Positions 45,617 to 55,302 are shown, counted from the stretch's first letter. The stretch: DNA of 64,000 nt from Chryseobacterium gleum (GCF_900636535.1 NZ_LR134289.1:4543001-4607000), one strand, 5' to 3'. Made by a program: numbers and translations. The notes: generated by a model not told the origin, from the letters alone.

Positions 45617-45985
45617 TTAAACCTTCTTAATATTTAAAGTTTTATATAAAGCGTTAAGTTGATTTGAAATGCTTTCAGTTTTAATTCTTAGCTGTTCATA
45701 ATTTTTATTATCTAGAAATTCTAAATCATTAGATATAATAAGAAAATTAATCACTTCAATACAACTGCCAAAAGATATAGAGATAAATCTGGACTTTTCC
45801 TTTTCCGTTGATCTGCACATTCCTTCAGCAATATTAGCTGTAATACTTGTAGTGGCTCTGCGAATTTGATTAGTAATTCCAAATTTTTCATTCTCTGAAA
45901 ATAAAGAAGTTATTTGATAAATATCTTTCACTAAACTTCTCGCATTATTCCAAACTTCCAGTTTTTCAAAATAAAATTTATACAT
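45617..45985 (-). CDS. Four-helix-bundle protein (S23/intervening-sequence protein family)
   Basis: 122 residues. FEKLEVWNNARSLVKDIYQI, then FGITNQIRRATTSITANIAE, GMCRSTEKEKSRFISISFGS, and two further helices. LEVW..AR.L...IY..T..F...E.FGL..QIRRA..SI.ANIAEG is the hallmark of the family first found inside 23S rRNA intervening sequences. Here it stands alone between rsmE and tsaD. Biochemical role not established as far as I know. Confidence 0.85.
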   Translation of the reverse strand: MYKFYFEKLEVWNNARSLVKDIYQITSLFSENEKFGITNQIRRATTSITANIAEGMCRSTEKEKSRFISISFGSCIEVINFLIISNDLEFLDNKNYEQLRIKTESISNQLNALYKTLNIKKV

Positions 45986-46098
45986 ATTTTCATTATTTGG
46001 TTTACATGCAAATTAATTAATTCACCATTAAAAACAAATAATAAATGAGGTAAAGGGGGCATTATTTCGCTGTTTATCGATTTTGCCTTTTTGCCCTC

Positions 46099-47115
46099 CT
46101 ATAAATCATATTTTGCCGTTGCTGTAGTTCTGAGATCTGTAAACTCTCCTCTCTCAAATTTCAGCTTTGCTACCATAGCAATCATGGCAGCGTTATCTGT
46201 AGTATATTCAAACTTTGGAATGTAGATATTCCAGCCCAGTCTTTCTCTGTTTTCCTCCATAGCTTTTCTCAATGCAGAATTGGCAGAAACACCTCCCGCG
46301 ATGGCAACTTCATTCACATTGAGGTCTTTGGCTGCTTTCTCAAGTTTATTCATCAGAATCTCAATAATGGATTTCTGTACAGATGCACAAAGATCATTAA
46401 GATTTTCTTTGATAAAATCAGGATTTTTTCTGACTTCTTTCTGAATGAAATATAGCACTGAAGTTTTAATTCCGCTGAAGGAATAATCATAGTTCTCCAG
46501 TTTGGGTTTGTTGAATTGAAAAGCATCAGGGTTTCCTTCTTTGGCCAGTCTGTCAATGATAGGTCCGGCAGGGTAATCAAGGTCAAAGATTTTTCCTATT
46601 TTATCGAAAGCTTCTCCTGCGGCATCATCGATGGTCTTTCCAATGATTTCCATATCGAAATAGTCTTTTACGAGAACAATCATAGTATGCCCGCCACTTA
46701 CTGTAAGACATAAAAAAGGAAAGTTGGGCGGCACAGGATTTGCATCTTCGATGAAATGGGCCAGAATGTGGGCTTGAAGGTGATTTACTTCAATTAACGG
46801 AACGTTAAGGCTCATAGCCAAAGACTTAGCAAATGATGTTCCTACAAGAAGAGATCCTAAAAGTCCGGGTCCGCGTGTAAATCCTATAGCTGAGATAGCA
46901 TTTTGTTGTATATTTGCTTTGGAAAAAGATTTTTCAACAACGGGGATAATATTTTGCTGATGGGCCCGTGAAGCCAATTCAGGCACAACACCACCATATT
47001 CTTTGTGGATGGCCTGGTTCGCGGCAATGTTTGAAAGAATAGAATTTCCCTTGATGATAGCTGCTGAGGTGTCGTCGCAGGACGATTCAATACCTAAAAT
47101 TATAGAGTCGCTCAT
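46099..47115 (-). CDS. tsaD: tRNA N6-adenosine threonylcarbamoyltransferase TsaD
   Basis: 338 residues. ILGIESSCDDTSAAI (6-20), ELASRAHQQ (46-54), NHLQAHILAHF (111-121, metal ligands H112 and H116), LTVSGGHTM, KIGKIFDLDYPAGPIID and VAIAGGVSANSALR are the complete set of motifs. Transfers threonylcarbamoyl to A37 of ANN-decoding tRNAs with TsaB/E. Start ATG 47115 is 4 bp from the divergent tamB start; a TAACTTTG -7 element inside tamB (47124-47131) would leave a leader of only a few bases. Confidence 0.92.
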   Translation of the reverse strand: MSDSIILGIESSCDDTSAAIIKGNSILSNIAANQAIHKEYGGVVPELASRAHQQNIIPVVEKSFSKANIQQNAISAIGFTRGPGLLGSLLVGTSFAKSLAMSLNVPLIEVNHLQAHILAHFIEDANPVPPNFPFLCLTVSGGHTMIVLVKDYFDMEIIGKTIDDAAGEAFDKIGKIFDLDYPAGPIIDRLAKEGNPDAFQFNKPKLENYDYSFSGIKTSVLYFIQKEVRKNPDFIKENLNDLCASVQKSIIEILMNKLEKAAKDLNVNEVAIAGGVSANSALRKAMEENRERLGWNIYIPKFEYTTDNAAMIAMVAKLKFERGEFTDLRTTATAKYDL

Positions 47116-47119
47116 AATA

Positions 47120-50100
47120 ATGGCAAAGTTAGAGAATAATAACGAGAATGAGAATAAAAAATCAGTAGCTGAAAACCTAGGTAATCAGGTACAGAAAACT
47201 GTCGAAAATGTAGAGGAAAAAGTTCGGGAGACAGTGAAAGAAGCATCTGAACTGGCTTCAGATGCCATACATCATCCTGTGGAAACAGCTGAAGAGTTTG
47301 GGAAGCAGGCTGTGAAAGATGTTACCAGCTATACCTGGTGGGCAAAACTTCTCCTGATTCTCTTTTGGCTTGGAATTGTGCTTGTTGGAGGAGTACTTAT
47401 TGCCATTAATCTTCCGGTGACAAAGCAATGGGCAGCTGATCAGGCACTGAAGCTTGTTAATAATGATTTCAAATCTGATTTTACTACAGAAAGTGTAGAT
47501 GTAAATTATTTCGGTGACGTAACGATAAAAGGCTTAAAAGTAAAAGATTATAAAGGTTTTGATTTTATTACAGCCCGTGAATTTCGGGCAGACTCAGACT
47601 GGATGTCTCTTGCCATAAATGCCATTTCTGGAAACAGTAATTCTTTAAGTTTCAATTCTCTGACACTTGTCAATTCCGATATAAAAGTAATTACCTATAA
47701 AGGAGACAGTATTTCTAATTTTGTGAGGTTTGTAGAACTTTTTGACAACGGAAAGAAAAGAGATCCGAAAAAACCTCCTTTTCAGCTGAATTCCAGAATA
47801 CAGATTATGGACTCCAAAGTTTCCATTGTCAATCAAAATTCTCCCGGCGAACAGGGAAAATGGCTTACAGCAACACAATTCAACTTAAAAGCTCCCAATG
47901 TAAAAGTCAATGGCCCGAACGTTTCGGCGCTGATTAATAATATGTCGTTTGTAACTTCAAGATGGGGAAAAGCCCATCTTGTAGATACGTTTTCAACAGA
48001 ACTTTCGTTAACGAAGCAGTTTCTATCACTGAAAGACCTTACGCTGAATACAGATCATACCTTGCTTCAGGGAGATATCAAATTCAATCTTCATGACGGC
48101 TCATGGGCAGATTTTGCCGATAAGGTACGATGGGATATGAATATCAAGCAGGGAAGCCAGTTAAGCGGTTATGATATCAGCTATTTTGTAACAAACTGGG
48201 ATAATATCAAACCATTCAATCTTTCAGGAACAATGACTGGTCCTCTGAACAAGTTTCATCTGGAAAACTTCCTGATCAGAAATCCTGATGTGAATATTGC
48301 CACGAAAACAATGAAGGTTGACAATCTGCTGAAAGGACATTTTGCTATCGAAACGAAAGATCTTTCCACAGATTTTACCTACAAAGATCTGAAAGCAATG
48401 ATGCCTTCATTTATCTCCAAAAAGATGAAGAATTTTGCTGATGATTTCGGGAAGCTAAAGTACAACGGAACAGCAAAAGTGAACCCGGACCAGATTTATG
48501 TGGATAACGGAAATCTGATGACAGGAATTGGGCAGGCAAAAATCTCCAAGCTTACTCTGACGGGTTACAGTACAGCTATGCCAAAATATTCAGGCTATCT
48601 TGATGTAAAAGATCTTAACACCTCTGTGATCACCAAGAATAAAACAGTGGGTTTAATTTCCGGTAAATTTGATCTTAACGGACAAAGCTTTGATGTTAAT
48701 ACCATGCGTCTGACTACAAAATCTCAGATTGCAAGTGTTGAAATTATGGATAAAACGATCAACAACCTTTATCTGGACGGATTGTTGGATCATAAAAAAT
48801 ATAACGGACTTATAACCGTTAATGATGAACAGGCAAAAGCTACGGTCAAAGGATTGATAGACTTCAGTACTTCAAGAGTAGCAATGGATGTCAATGCTGA
48901 TGTTTCATACCTGAATATGAACTATTTTACCAATAAACCTGGTACTCAGGTGGTAAGTGGACAGGTTGAAGGAAAAATGGCTATGTCTTCCATTAATGAC
49001 CTTACTTTGGATGTGAATGCCAATAATCTTCACTTTGCTACTGCTACTCAAAAATATAATATTCCGAATGCTAAGTTAAAAACATTTATAGAAGCAGGAT
49101 CCCGCGTAATAGATGTAGATGCTCCGGGAGCTGCCACAGGTAAAATTTCAGGGAGATACAGCCTGGCAGATCTTGGCGGAATGGTAGAAAACGGATTAGG
49201 AAAAATATTGGTTGGTCCACCGCCAAGGAAATTATATCGTGGACAGAATTTCGCACTTAAGTTTGATGTTCAGCAAGGTTTAGTCAATTATTTCTTGCCG
49301 GATCTCAGATTGCCTCAGGGAGCGGTTGTAGAAGGAGAATATGATGGAAATTCCAATAATCTTATCCTGAATCTTGATGCGGCTTCTTTAAAGTATATCA
49401 TGACAAAAGAGGAAGAAATTACAGATGCTGATAAGGCGCTGGCAGCTTCCAATCCTGATTATAAAGTCAATGACAGGAAAAATATCAGCAGAGACAGTGC
49501 TTTGGTGGATAGTGTTAAAGTGAGAATTAACACGGCAGATCTTAATCAGCAATTGTACGCCAAGATCAATAGAGTAGTGTATAATAAAAATGTGATCAAA
49601 GATTTTGAACTTAAAGGGAATAATGAAAACGGAAATACACTTCATTTAGCAACCGTATTCAAACATGGAAGTCCGGATGATGAGCTGAATGAAAAGCTTA
49701 AAGAATATGCCATTAACGTGGATCAGTCTACAGATGCAGCGGGTGATTATGTATTCAGGTTTGAACCTACTGAAGTAAAATTCAATGAAGTTACATGGGC
49801 AATAGATACAAGTCCCGAACTGAATCATTCTATTACTTACAGAAGGAAAACCGGTGATTTTGATATCAGAAACCTGAGGGTATATTCCGATAAAAGTGCT
49901 TTGTTTATTAAAGAAGCACAGTTTAAATCAGCTAAAGATTTTTATGTAGATGCTGATATCAATGATTTTGCTGTAGAAAAACTGCTGGAAATGCAGTCAG
50001 GAGGAAATACGATGGATATAAAAGGTCTTGCCAACGGAAGTGTGAAGATCAAAATGGATAAAAGTACCCTTCAGCCGCTGGTAGATCTTAATATCGATAA

Positions 50101-51910
50101 TATTAAGATGAATGGCAATGATATGGGTGATATCTCTATTTCTGCAACCAATGGCTTCTCATTGAATGTTTATGATATTGATGTAAAAGTTCACTCTGCA
50201 GGAGTCCTTGGAAATAACAGTCTTAATCTGACAGGAACTGTTAATAATAATACATCTTCTCCGATCATTGATCTTAATGCAGAAATGCGTGATTTTGATC
50301 TTTCATTTACGCAGCAGTTTGTACAGACCGTTTTTGGAAACCTTCGTGGAAAAGCTACAGGGGATCTTAAAATCAATGGAAAACTTAACGATCTTGATTA
50401 TAGCGGTGATATTGCTTTAAAAGATTTTGGTTTAAAACTTTTGTTTACAGGAGTAGATTATTCATTTGATGATACGGTAATCCAGCTGTCCAGAGGACTT
50501 GCTATTCTCAACAATATTGAAGTGCACGATGGAAGAACCAATTCCAAAGGAAATGTTTCGGGGGCGATTCAGTTTGAAACCCTTTCTTCCATGGGGGTGT
50601 CACTCGTAATGAGGGCAGACAACCTTTTGATGCTGAATACGACACAAAAAGATTTTGACCTGTTCTGGGGAAGAGTTTACGGGCAGGGAGACCTTTATGT
50701 GGACGGACCTGTTTCAGGATTGAGTATAACCACTCCTAATATGAAGGCACTTAACGGAAGTACCTTTACCTTTAATTCCAGTTCTACTTCCAATGTAGAA
50801 GAATTCAAAATGCTGAGGTTCCTGAAAGAAGGAAAAGACGGCCTGATTACCCTGGAAGAAAAGAAGAAAACAGGAGCCAATATGAATATCGATTTTAATC
50901 TGGCTGTAGATAAGGGAACCACTGTAAATGTACTGGTTGGTGACGATGTAGGAAATATTACCGTAAAAGGATCTGCAGATCCGCTGAGGTTCCATATGAA
51001 CAGACAGGGAAATATTGCCATGAGCGGTACCTATAAAGTAGATAACGGTACATTCGTTTCCAAGGCTATCCTTAATAAGACATTCCAGATCGAAAGAAAC
51101 AGCAGCATCAGATGGGATGGTGATGCGATGAAGCCTACATTGGATATTAATGCCAATTACATCAGAATGGTTTCCAATGCCGGCGAATATCTGAGCCTGG
51201 GGAAACTACAGCCTATCAGTATATTGCTTCAGGCGCACATTACCCAATCATTGGTAGATCCGCAGATTGACCTTAATGTGACTGCTATGGATGTATCCAG
51301 CCAGGTAAGAGAAACCCTTGCTGCAAAAATGAGCCAGGAAGGGGAGAAAGTTCTTCAGTTTGGGTCTGTATTGCTGTTGAGTACCTTTAACGTATCCAAT
51401 ACAGGTGGATTCGATGTGAATGTAGGAAACGTAGCAGAATCTTCAGGATATAATATGCTTCTGAAACAGCTGGGATCTGTACTTAATACGATGAGTAACG
51501 AATTCCAGATTGACCTTAATTATGTGAAAGGAGACCAGAATTCAAATTTCGGGGACAGAGCCAATGCCGGGGTAAGTGTAGCTGTTTCTCCAAGAGTCAA
51601 TATCAAGACAGGGTTGGGCATTCCGTTATCCAAAACCGATGGTGCACAAAACAATTATCTTTCCACGGAAGGGTCAGTAGAATATGATTTGTCTAAAAAG
51701 AATGACGGATCATTGGTGATACGTGCGTATTCCAAGCCTACAAACATAGGAATGGTGAGTACAAACGGTTCTGCTAATCAGGCTTATGGAGGAGGGGTTG
51801 TGTGGAGTAAAAGCTTCAATTCTTTGTTTAAAAAGAAGAAAAAAGACAAAAAAACTTCAGAGGCAAAAGGTGAAATAAAAACAGATTCTATAAAATCGCA
51901 AGGTAAATAA
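47120..51910 (+). CDS. tamB: TamB-like translocation/assembly protein (AsmA/DUF490)
   Basis: 1,596 residues from ATG 47120; codons further upstream lie within tsaD antisense and are rejected. An N-terminal cytoplasmic coiled stretch (VQKTVENVEEKVRETVKEAS) precedes one membrane helix (about 75-98, LLLILFWLGIVLVGGVLIAI). The periplasmic body is a long beta-rich repeat, and the C-terminus has the DUF490/TamB domain (MNRQGNIAMSGTYKVDNGTF, PISILLQAHITQSLVDPQID, MLLKQLGSVLNTMSN). Such proteins bridge to the outer membrane and take part in lipid transport or outer-membrane protein insertion. Confidence 0.87.
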   Translation: MAKLENNNENENKKSVAENLGNQVQKTVENVEEKVRETVKEASELASDAIHHPVETAEEFGKQAVKDVTSYTWWAKLLLILFWLGIVLVGGVLIAINLPVTKQWAADQALKLVNNDFKSDFTTESVDVNYFGDVTIKGLKVKDYKGFDFITAREFRADSDWMSLAINAISGNSNSLSFNSLTLVNSDIKVITYKGDSISNFVRFVELFDNGKKRDPKKPPFQLNSRIQIMDSKVSIVNQNSPGEQGKWLTATQFNLKAPNVKVNGPNVSALINNMSFVTSRWGKAHLVDTFSTELSLTKQFLSLKDLTLNTDHTLLQGDIKFNLHDGSWADFADKVRWDMNIKQGSQLSGYDISYFVTNWDNIKPFNLSGTMTGPLNKFHLENFLIRNPDVNIATKTMKVDNLLKGHFAIETKDLSTDFTYKDLKAMMPSFISKKMKNFADDFGKLKYNGTAKVNPDQIYVDNGNLMTGIGQAKISKLTLTGYSTAMPKYSGYLDVKDLNTSVITKNKTVGLISGKFDLNGQSFDVNTMRLTTKSQIASVEIMDKTINNLYLDGLLDHKKYNGLITVNDEQAKATVKGLIDFSTSRVAMDVNADVSYLNMNYFTNKPGTQVVSGQVEGKMAMSSINDLTLDVNANNLHFATATQKYNIPNAKLKTFIEAGSRVIDVDAPGAATGKISGRYSLADLGGMVENGLGKILVGPPPRKLYRGQNFALKFDVQQGLVNYFLPDLRLPQGAVVEGEYDGNSNNLILNLDAASLKYIMTKEEEITDADKALAASNPDYKVNDRKNISRDSALVDSVKVRINTADLNQQLYAKINRVVYNKNVIKDFELKGNNENGNTLHLATVFKHGSPDDELNEKLKEYAINVDQSTDAAGDYVFRFEPTEVKFNEVTWAIDTSPELNHSITYRRKTGDFDIRNLRVYSDKSALFIKEAQFKSAKDFYVDADINDFAVEKLLEMQSGGNTMDIKGLANGSVKIKMDKSTLQPLVDLNIDNIKMNGNDMGDISISATNGFSLNVYDIDVKVHSAGVLGNNSLNLTGTVNNNTSSPIIDLNAEMRDFDLSFTQQFVQTVFGNLRGKATGDLKINGKLNDLDYSGDIALKDFGLKLLFTGVDYSFDDTVIQLSRGLAILNNIEVHDGRTNSKGNVSGAIQFETLSSMGVSLVMRADNLLMLNTTQKDFDLFWGRVYGQGDLYVDGPVSGLSITTPNMKALNGSTFTFNSSSTSNVEEFKMLRFLKEGKDGLITLEEKKKTGANMNIDFNLAVDKGTTVNVLVGDDVGNITVKGSADPLRFHMNRQGNIAMSGTYKVDNGTFVSKAILNKTFQIERNSSIRWDGDAMKPTLDINANYIRMVSNAGEYLSLGKLQPISILLQAHITQSLVDPQIDLNVTAMDVSSQVRETLAAKMSQEGEKVLQFGSVLLLSTFNVSNTGGFDVNVGNVAESSGYNMLLKQLGSVLNTMSNEFQIDLNYVKGDQNSNFGDRANAGVSVAVSPRVNIKTGLGIPLSKTDGAQNNYLSTEGSVEYDLSKKNDGSLVIRAYSKPTNIGMVSTNGSANQAYGGGVVWSKSFNSLFKKKKKDKKTSEAKGEIKTDSIKSQGK
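47124..47131 (-). promoter_or_regulatory. -7 promoter element of tsaD inside tamB
   Basis: Minus strand TAACTTTG, exact TAnnTTTG, ending 8 bp before the tsaD ATG at 47115. If used, the tsaD mRNA is almost leaderless. No clear -33 element. Confidence 0.4.
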
Positions 51911-51992
51911 TTAGAATATTTTAATGATTTTTATCATCTGTGTTAATTATTGTTAATATTTGATATATATTTTTTAGTTAAATTATTTTTCG

Positions 51993-52000
51993 TAAATTTG
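51993..52000 (+). promoter_or_regulatory. -7 promoter element of the Lrp/AsnC gene
   Basis: TAAATTTG, exact TAnnTTTG, giving a leader of about 38 nt to ATG 52045. The -33 region is T-rich (TTTTTTAG) but has no exact TTTG. Confidence 0.5.
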
Positions 52001-52044
52001 CAAAAAATACATAGATTTTTTAAAGAAATTGTAATTTAACTAAT

Positions 52045-52515
52045 ATGAACTATCAACTGGACGAAATAGACAAGAAGATTCTTGATTTCTTAGTAGAAAA
52101 CACAAGAATGCCTTTTACTGAAATTGCAAAGCAGATGGATGTTTCTGCTGGAACAATTCACGTAAGAGTGAAAAAGATGGAAGATGCAGGTATTATTTTG
52201 GGATCATCTCTTAACATCGATTATGGTAAGCTGGATTATCACTTTACAGCTTTCATAGGTATCCTTTTGACAAAATCAAACCGTACTCAGGAAGTATTGA
52301 AAGAATTGTCAACTATTCCTAACGTAATCGAGGCTAGCGTTATTTCCGGAAAATATAATATTTTCTGTAAAGTAAGAGCTAAGAACACTGATGATGCTAA
52401 AAGAATTATTTACCAGATCGATGACATTCAGGATGTAATGAGAACTGAAAGTATGATCTCTATGGAGGAATTCTTAAGTGACAAAAACAGACTGATCAAC
52501 GCAATCTCTGTGTAA
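52045..52515 (+). CDS. Lrp/AsnC-family transcriptional regulator
   Basis: 156 residues. N-terminal HTH: LDEIDKKILDFLVENTRMPF, TEIAKQMDVSAGTIHVRVKK (6-50). C-terminal RAM domain: FTAFIGILLTKSNRTQEVLK, VIEASVISGKYNIFCKVRAK, IDDIQDVMRTESMISMEEF. Full length with both domains; usually binds an amino acid and controls amino acid metabolism or uptake. Own promoter and a perfect 13-bp terminator, so it is monocistronic. Confidence 0.92.
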   Translation: MNYQLDEIDKKILDFLVENTRMPFTEIAKQMDVSAGTIHVRVKKMEDAGIILGSSLNIDYGKLDYHFTAFIGILLTKSNRTQEVLKELSTIPNVIEASVISGKYNIFCKVRAKNTDDAKRIIYQIDDIQDVMRTESMISMEEFLSDKNRLINAISV

Positions 52516-52540
52516 GTCAAATTTTAAACGAATAATTATA

Positions 52541-52578
52541 AAAGAACTTATGAAATCTCTCATAAGTTCTTTATTTTT
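52541..52578 (+). terminator. Rho-independent terminator of the Lrp gene
   Basis: AAAGAACTTATGA (52541-52553), loop AATCTC, TCATAAGTTCTTT (52560-52572), then ATTTTTG. Perfect 13-bp stem; the next start is 7 bp further. Confidence 0.85.
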
Positions 52579-52584
52579 GCAGGT

Positions 52585-52962
52585 ATGGAAGAATACAGCT
52601 ATTTTGACGAAGACCCGAAGAAAGGATGGGGATTTATACTCGCATTTGCCGCATTGATGTTGTTTACCGTCATGGGGCTTGGGATAGATGTGGATGAGTA
52701 TCTGCAGCATGAATACCTTCAGATTCCAAGGTGGTACTTCTATGTCATCTTTTCTATTGATGTACTGATGATGATCGGGCTGGTGCTGATGTTTTTTTAC
52801 AGAAAGGTTGGGATCTTTATGTTTCCGGCGTTACTGGTGCTGCATTTCTTTATGCACAATTATTATCTGTCTACATTCCTGTATACTGATGTTACCAATC
52901 TTTTCCTGTTCACAGGATTCGGAATGCTTGCCATTATCCCGAAATGGAAGTTTTTTAAATAA
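52585..52962 (+). CDS. Membrane protein of unknown function (125 aa)
   Basis: Cytosolic acidic start MEEYSYFDEDPKKGWG, then four hydrophobic segments: FILAFAALMLFTVMGLGI (17-34), YFYVIFSIDVLMMIGLVLMF (51-70), IFMFPALLVLHFFMH (77-91) and NLFLFTGFGMLAIIP (105-119). The layout is that of small flavobacterial integral membrane proteins of unknown role. It lies directly behind the Lrp terminator and ends in its own perfect 15-bp terminator. Confidence 0.7.
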   Translation: MEEYSYFDEDPKKGWGFILAFAALMLFTVMGLGIDVDEYLQHEYLQIPRWYFYVIFSIDVLMMIGLVLMFFYRKVGIFMFPALLVLHFFMHNYYLSTFLYTDVTNLFLFTGFGMLAIIPKWKFFK

Positions 52963-52987
52963 GCTTAGTCAATTGCAATAAGATAAC

Positions 52988-53022
52988 AAACCGCTTTTAA
53001 ATAACATTTAAAAGCGGTTTTT
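52988..53022 (+). terminator. Strong rho-independent terminator, bidirectional
   Basis: AAACCGCTTTTAAAT (52988-53002), loop AAC, ATTTAAAAGCGGTTT (53006-53020), then TTG. Perfect 15-bp stem between the membrane protein gene and the leftward gwsS gene. Confidence 0.85.
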
Positions 53023-53044
53023 GAATAATAAAAAAGAGAACATA

Positions 53045-54115
53045 TTATCTGAGTTCCAGAGAATGAAAAATTTCTTGTTTCAAGGGATTTTTTGACCAGT
53101 CTTCCCATGCTGCTGTATAAGGATTATAGCCACATTTCAAAGGTTTGGATATATTCAGGCCTTCTTTGTTTTTTTCAGCATTTTCGGTATACGCCCTGCA
53201 GTCTGTACAGACATAGCGAAACTCACAGTCTTTACAGGTTTCTATATAATCTTTCGTTAAGTTCCAGTATTTTTTGAAACCTGATTGGTTTAGTGTTTCT
53301 TCAAGGCTTTGGCTATTGATGTTTCCAAAACTTTCATTCATGAGAGGACAGTTTTTGAGATTGCCGTTTTTGTCAATGCCCATCTTTTTATACAGGCAGG
53401 AATTGTGATTAACTGCTTCAATGACTTTGGGAATATTGGTATTGAAGTACTTTAGTTCCACTTTTCCACAGGCAGATATTTTCAGATCATCTTTCAGAAA
53501 ATGCAGCGAAAATTTGTATTCATTTTTAGCTTTGAAAGGAGGTTTCGAACAATTGTAGAAGATAAGACTGTATAATCTGACTGTCTTTTTTTGAAGAGCC
53601 TGTACAAAAGATAGGTTGATTTTTTGATGAAACGGCGAAAAAACTTCTATTCCTGATAAGACTGAGTTTTTAAATATTGTATCAATTTCTATAAAATCTT
53701 TTGAGGTTAAAGGGTTTAAACTATAAATCACCAGATGTTTGATTCCCAGATTTTCTACTGATGTATATATTTTTTTCAGGACCCCTATATCTGCCATTTC
53801 TATGAAAAGATTGGTTATGGTGCTGGGTTCATGATGTTCGAAAGAAAGGGAAGGGAAATTCCTGTCCCAGTCATTTTCAGTAATAAATCCGTATTCTTTT
53901 TCCAGCAGAAGATCAATATATTCGTGAACAATTGATCTGGATTCCTGATCATAATCTTTCAGTATAGTTTCAATTGAATGGCTTTTAAGTTCTACAATAA
54001 TTTCATACAATTCCAGAGGATACAGTTCTGATATATTTCTCTGCAGATCCGAGATCAGAATTCTTGTAGGACCTTTGGTGATGAGGATATTGCTGAATAG
54101 GTTGAAATAGTTCAT
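53045..54115 (-). CDS. gwsS: Grasp-with-spasm SPASM-domain peptide maturase
   Basis: 356 residues. C-terminal SPASM domain: NCPLMN (C256), CKDC (294-297), CTDC (303-306) and C328, seven-Cys type auxiliary cluster ligands; GNINSQSLEETL...F.KYW precedes, as in SPASM proteins. The N-terminal half (NLFSNILITKGPTRILISDL, SLNPLTSKDFIEIDTIFKNS) has no CxxxCxxC motif for a radical SAM cluster. That combination, with an ATP-grasp gene and a GG precursor, is the grasp-with-spasm system. Expected job: partner in precursor recognition or modification, exact chemistry unknown. Confidence 0.85.
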   Translation of the reverse strand: MNYFNLFSNILITKGPTRILISDLQRNISELYPLELYEIIVELKSHSIETILKDYDQESRSIVHEYIDLLLEKEYGFITENDWDRNFPSLSFEHHEPSTITNLFIEMADIGVLKKIYTSVENLGIKHLVIYSLNPLTSKDFIEIDTIFKNSVLSGIEVFSPFHQKINLSFVQALQKKTVRLYSLIFYNCSKPPFKAKNEYKFSLHFLKDDLKISACGKVELKYFNTNIPKVIEAVNHNSCLYKKMGIDKNGNLKNCPLMNESFGNINSQSLEETLNQSGFKKYWNLTKDYIETCKDCEFRYVCTDCRAYTENAEKNKEGLNISKPLKCGYNPYTAAWEDWSKNPLKQEIFHSLELR

Positions 54116-54220
54116 GAGTTAATAAATACTTGAAGATTAAGTTCTTTTTCTGATCATCTGAATTACCACTTGCCATGTATCAAAACCAATAATATTCTTT
54201 GAGCATCTTGTTAAAATATT

Positions 54221-54403
54221 CTATACCAATCTCGTCAGAAATTTATAAGGATTAAGTTTTGCATAGAAATCAGTATGATATTTTTCACAAGAGATTGTTA
54301 TGCTGAAATATCTCTTCTCACGACTTTTACTGTTTACAACATCAATATATTTAAAGGTTAGTGGAAGTTTATGCTTTTCTTTTGTAGTAAAATCTCTTTT
54401 CAT
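54221..54403 (-). CDS. Small protein inside the RiPP operon (60 aa), possibly frameshifted at its end
   Basis: MKRDFTTKEKHKLPLTFKYI, DVVNSKSREKRYFSITISCE, then KYHTDFYAKLNPYKFLTRLV. It overlaps gwsG by 4 bp (coupled). Another frame continues beyond its stop as GIEYFNKMLKEYYWF, ending at 54180, which reads like a natural C-terminus; one base change near 54225 would join the two. It could be a second peptide substrate, a leader-binding helper or neither. No family recognised. Confidence 0.5.
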   Translation of the reverse strand: MKRDFTTKEKHKLPLTFKYIDVVNSKSREKRYFSITISCEKYHTDFYAKLNPYKFLTRLV

Positions 54404-55302
54404 AAATATTCTGCTATTTCTTTTTCTAATAAATAATTACAAATGACTGACATTCCCAGAAACTGACCTACGGGGTTGACTTCCAGGAAATAATATGTAC
54501 TGCCACTCTTAATGAAATCAAGTGAACCGCAATTGAGGTCTAAAGACTGCATTAACAGATGAATTTTTTGTTCAATTTCTTTCGGAAGGTTGTAAGGTAC
54601 TTTTCTATTTGGCTTTTTAGTATTATATTTCCTGAAATCAACTTTAGTTTGATCGTCATTTTGTGAAAAAATAGCTATGGACCAAATCTTTTTATTCAGA
54701 TAAAAACTTCTTATTTCGAAATCTTTTTCGATTTTTTCCTGGAAGAAAGTAATAAAAAAAATTTTATCTTCTTTTTCCTGAATAGTCGTTGTATACATCA
54801 TACCACTGGAGTTTTTGAGTATGCTTTCCATTCGTGGATTTCCGCCAATAGTTTTAATAATCGTCTTATTTAAAATAACATTCTCTGTATTATCAGCCAG
54901 AAAATAATAAGGAACATCTAATCCCGATTTTTGTGCTTCTTCAAGCACAAGAAGTTTATTAATATCACTATTACTTTGCTTATTGATATGTTTTTTCGAC
55001 TCTAAAACCTTTATTACATAATCTTCCAGCCAGTGCTGATATTCATTCATATTAAGGTTAATTGCAGAATTCTTATAGGGCAGACGGTTAAATTTCAATT
55101 CTCCTCTTCTATACCAAACACTGGTAATTTCATCAATAAAAAAACAATTTCTCGGGCTTTGTATATAAATCCGTTTTTCTTTGATCTTAATATCAAAAAT
55201 TTCATCTTCATGTACTCGGATAAAGCTTTTTCCTACTTTCAGAAGCCATTTAATAACTTCTGTAGTGGTGATTTCGTTATTTTGAGAAATAATAAGTATC
55301 AA
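54400..55302 (-). CDS. gwsG: Grasp-with-spasm ATP-grasp peptide ligase
   Basis: 300 residues of the microviridin/graspetide ligase type. ILIISQNNEITTTEVIKWL at the start; SVWYRRGE (61-68) as in MdnC-like enzymes; KTIGGNPRM (150-158) in the ATP lid region; FQEKIEKDFEIRSFYL (187-202); DFRKYN (222-227); and the metal/ATP motif EVNPVGQFLG (274-283). These enzymes couple acidic side chains of a precursor to Thr, Ser or Lys side chains using ATP. Coupled to the genes on both sides by 4-bp overlaps. Confidence 0.87.
   Translation of the reverse strand: MILIISQNNEITTTEVIKWLLKVGKSFIRVHEDEIFDIKIKEKRIYIQSPRNCFFIDEITSVWYRRGELKFNRLPYKNSAINLNMNEYQHWLEDYVIKVLESKKHINKQSNSDINKLLVLEEAQKSGLDVPYYFLADNTENVILNKTIIKTIGGNPRMESILKNSSGMMYTTTIQEKEDKIFFITFFQEKIEKDFEIRSFYLNKKIWSIAIFSQNDDQTKVDFRKYNTKKPNRKVPYNLPKEIEQKIHLLMQSLDLNCGSLDFIKSGSTYYFLEVNPVGQFLGMSVICNYLLEKEIAEYL

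Noticed and set aside
47003..47119. 39 extra N-terminal codons for tamB
   Set aside because: They are antisense to tsaD, and the ATG at 47120 gives a normal start.
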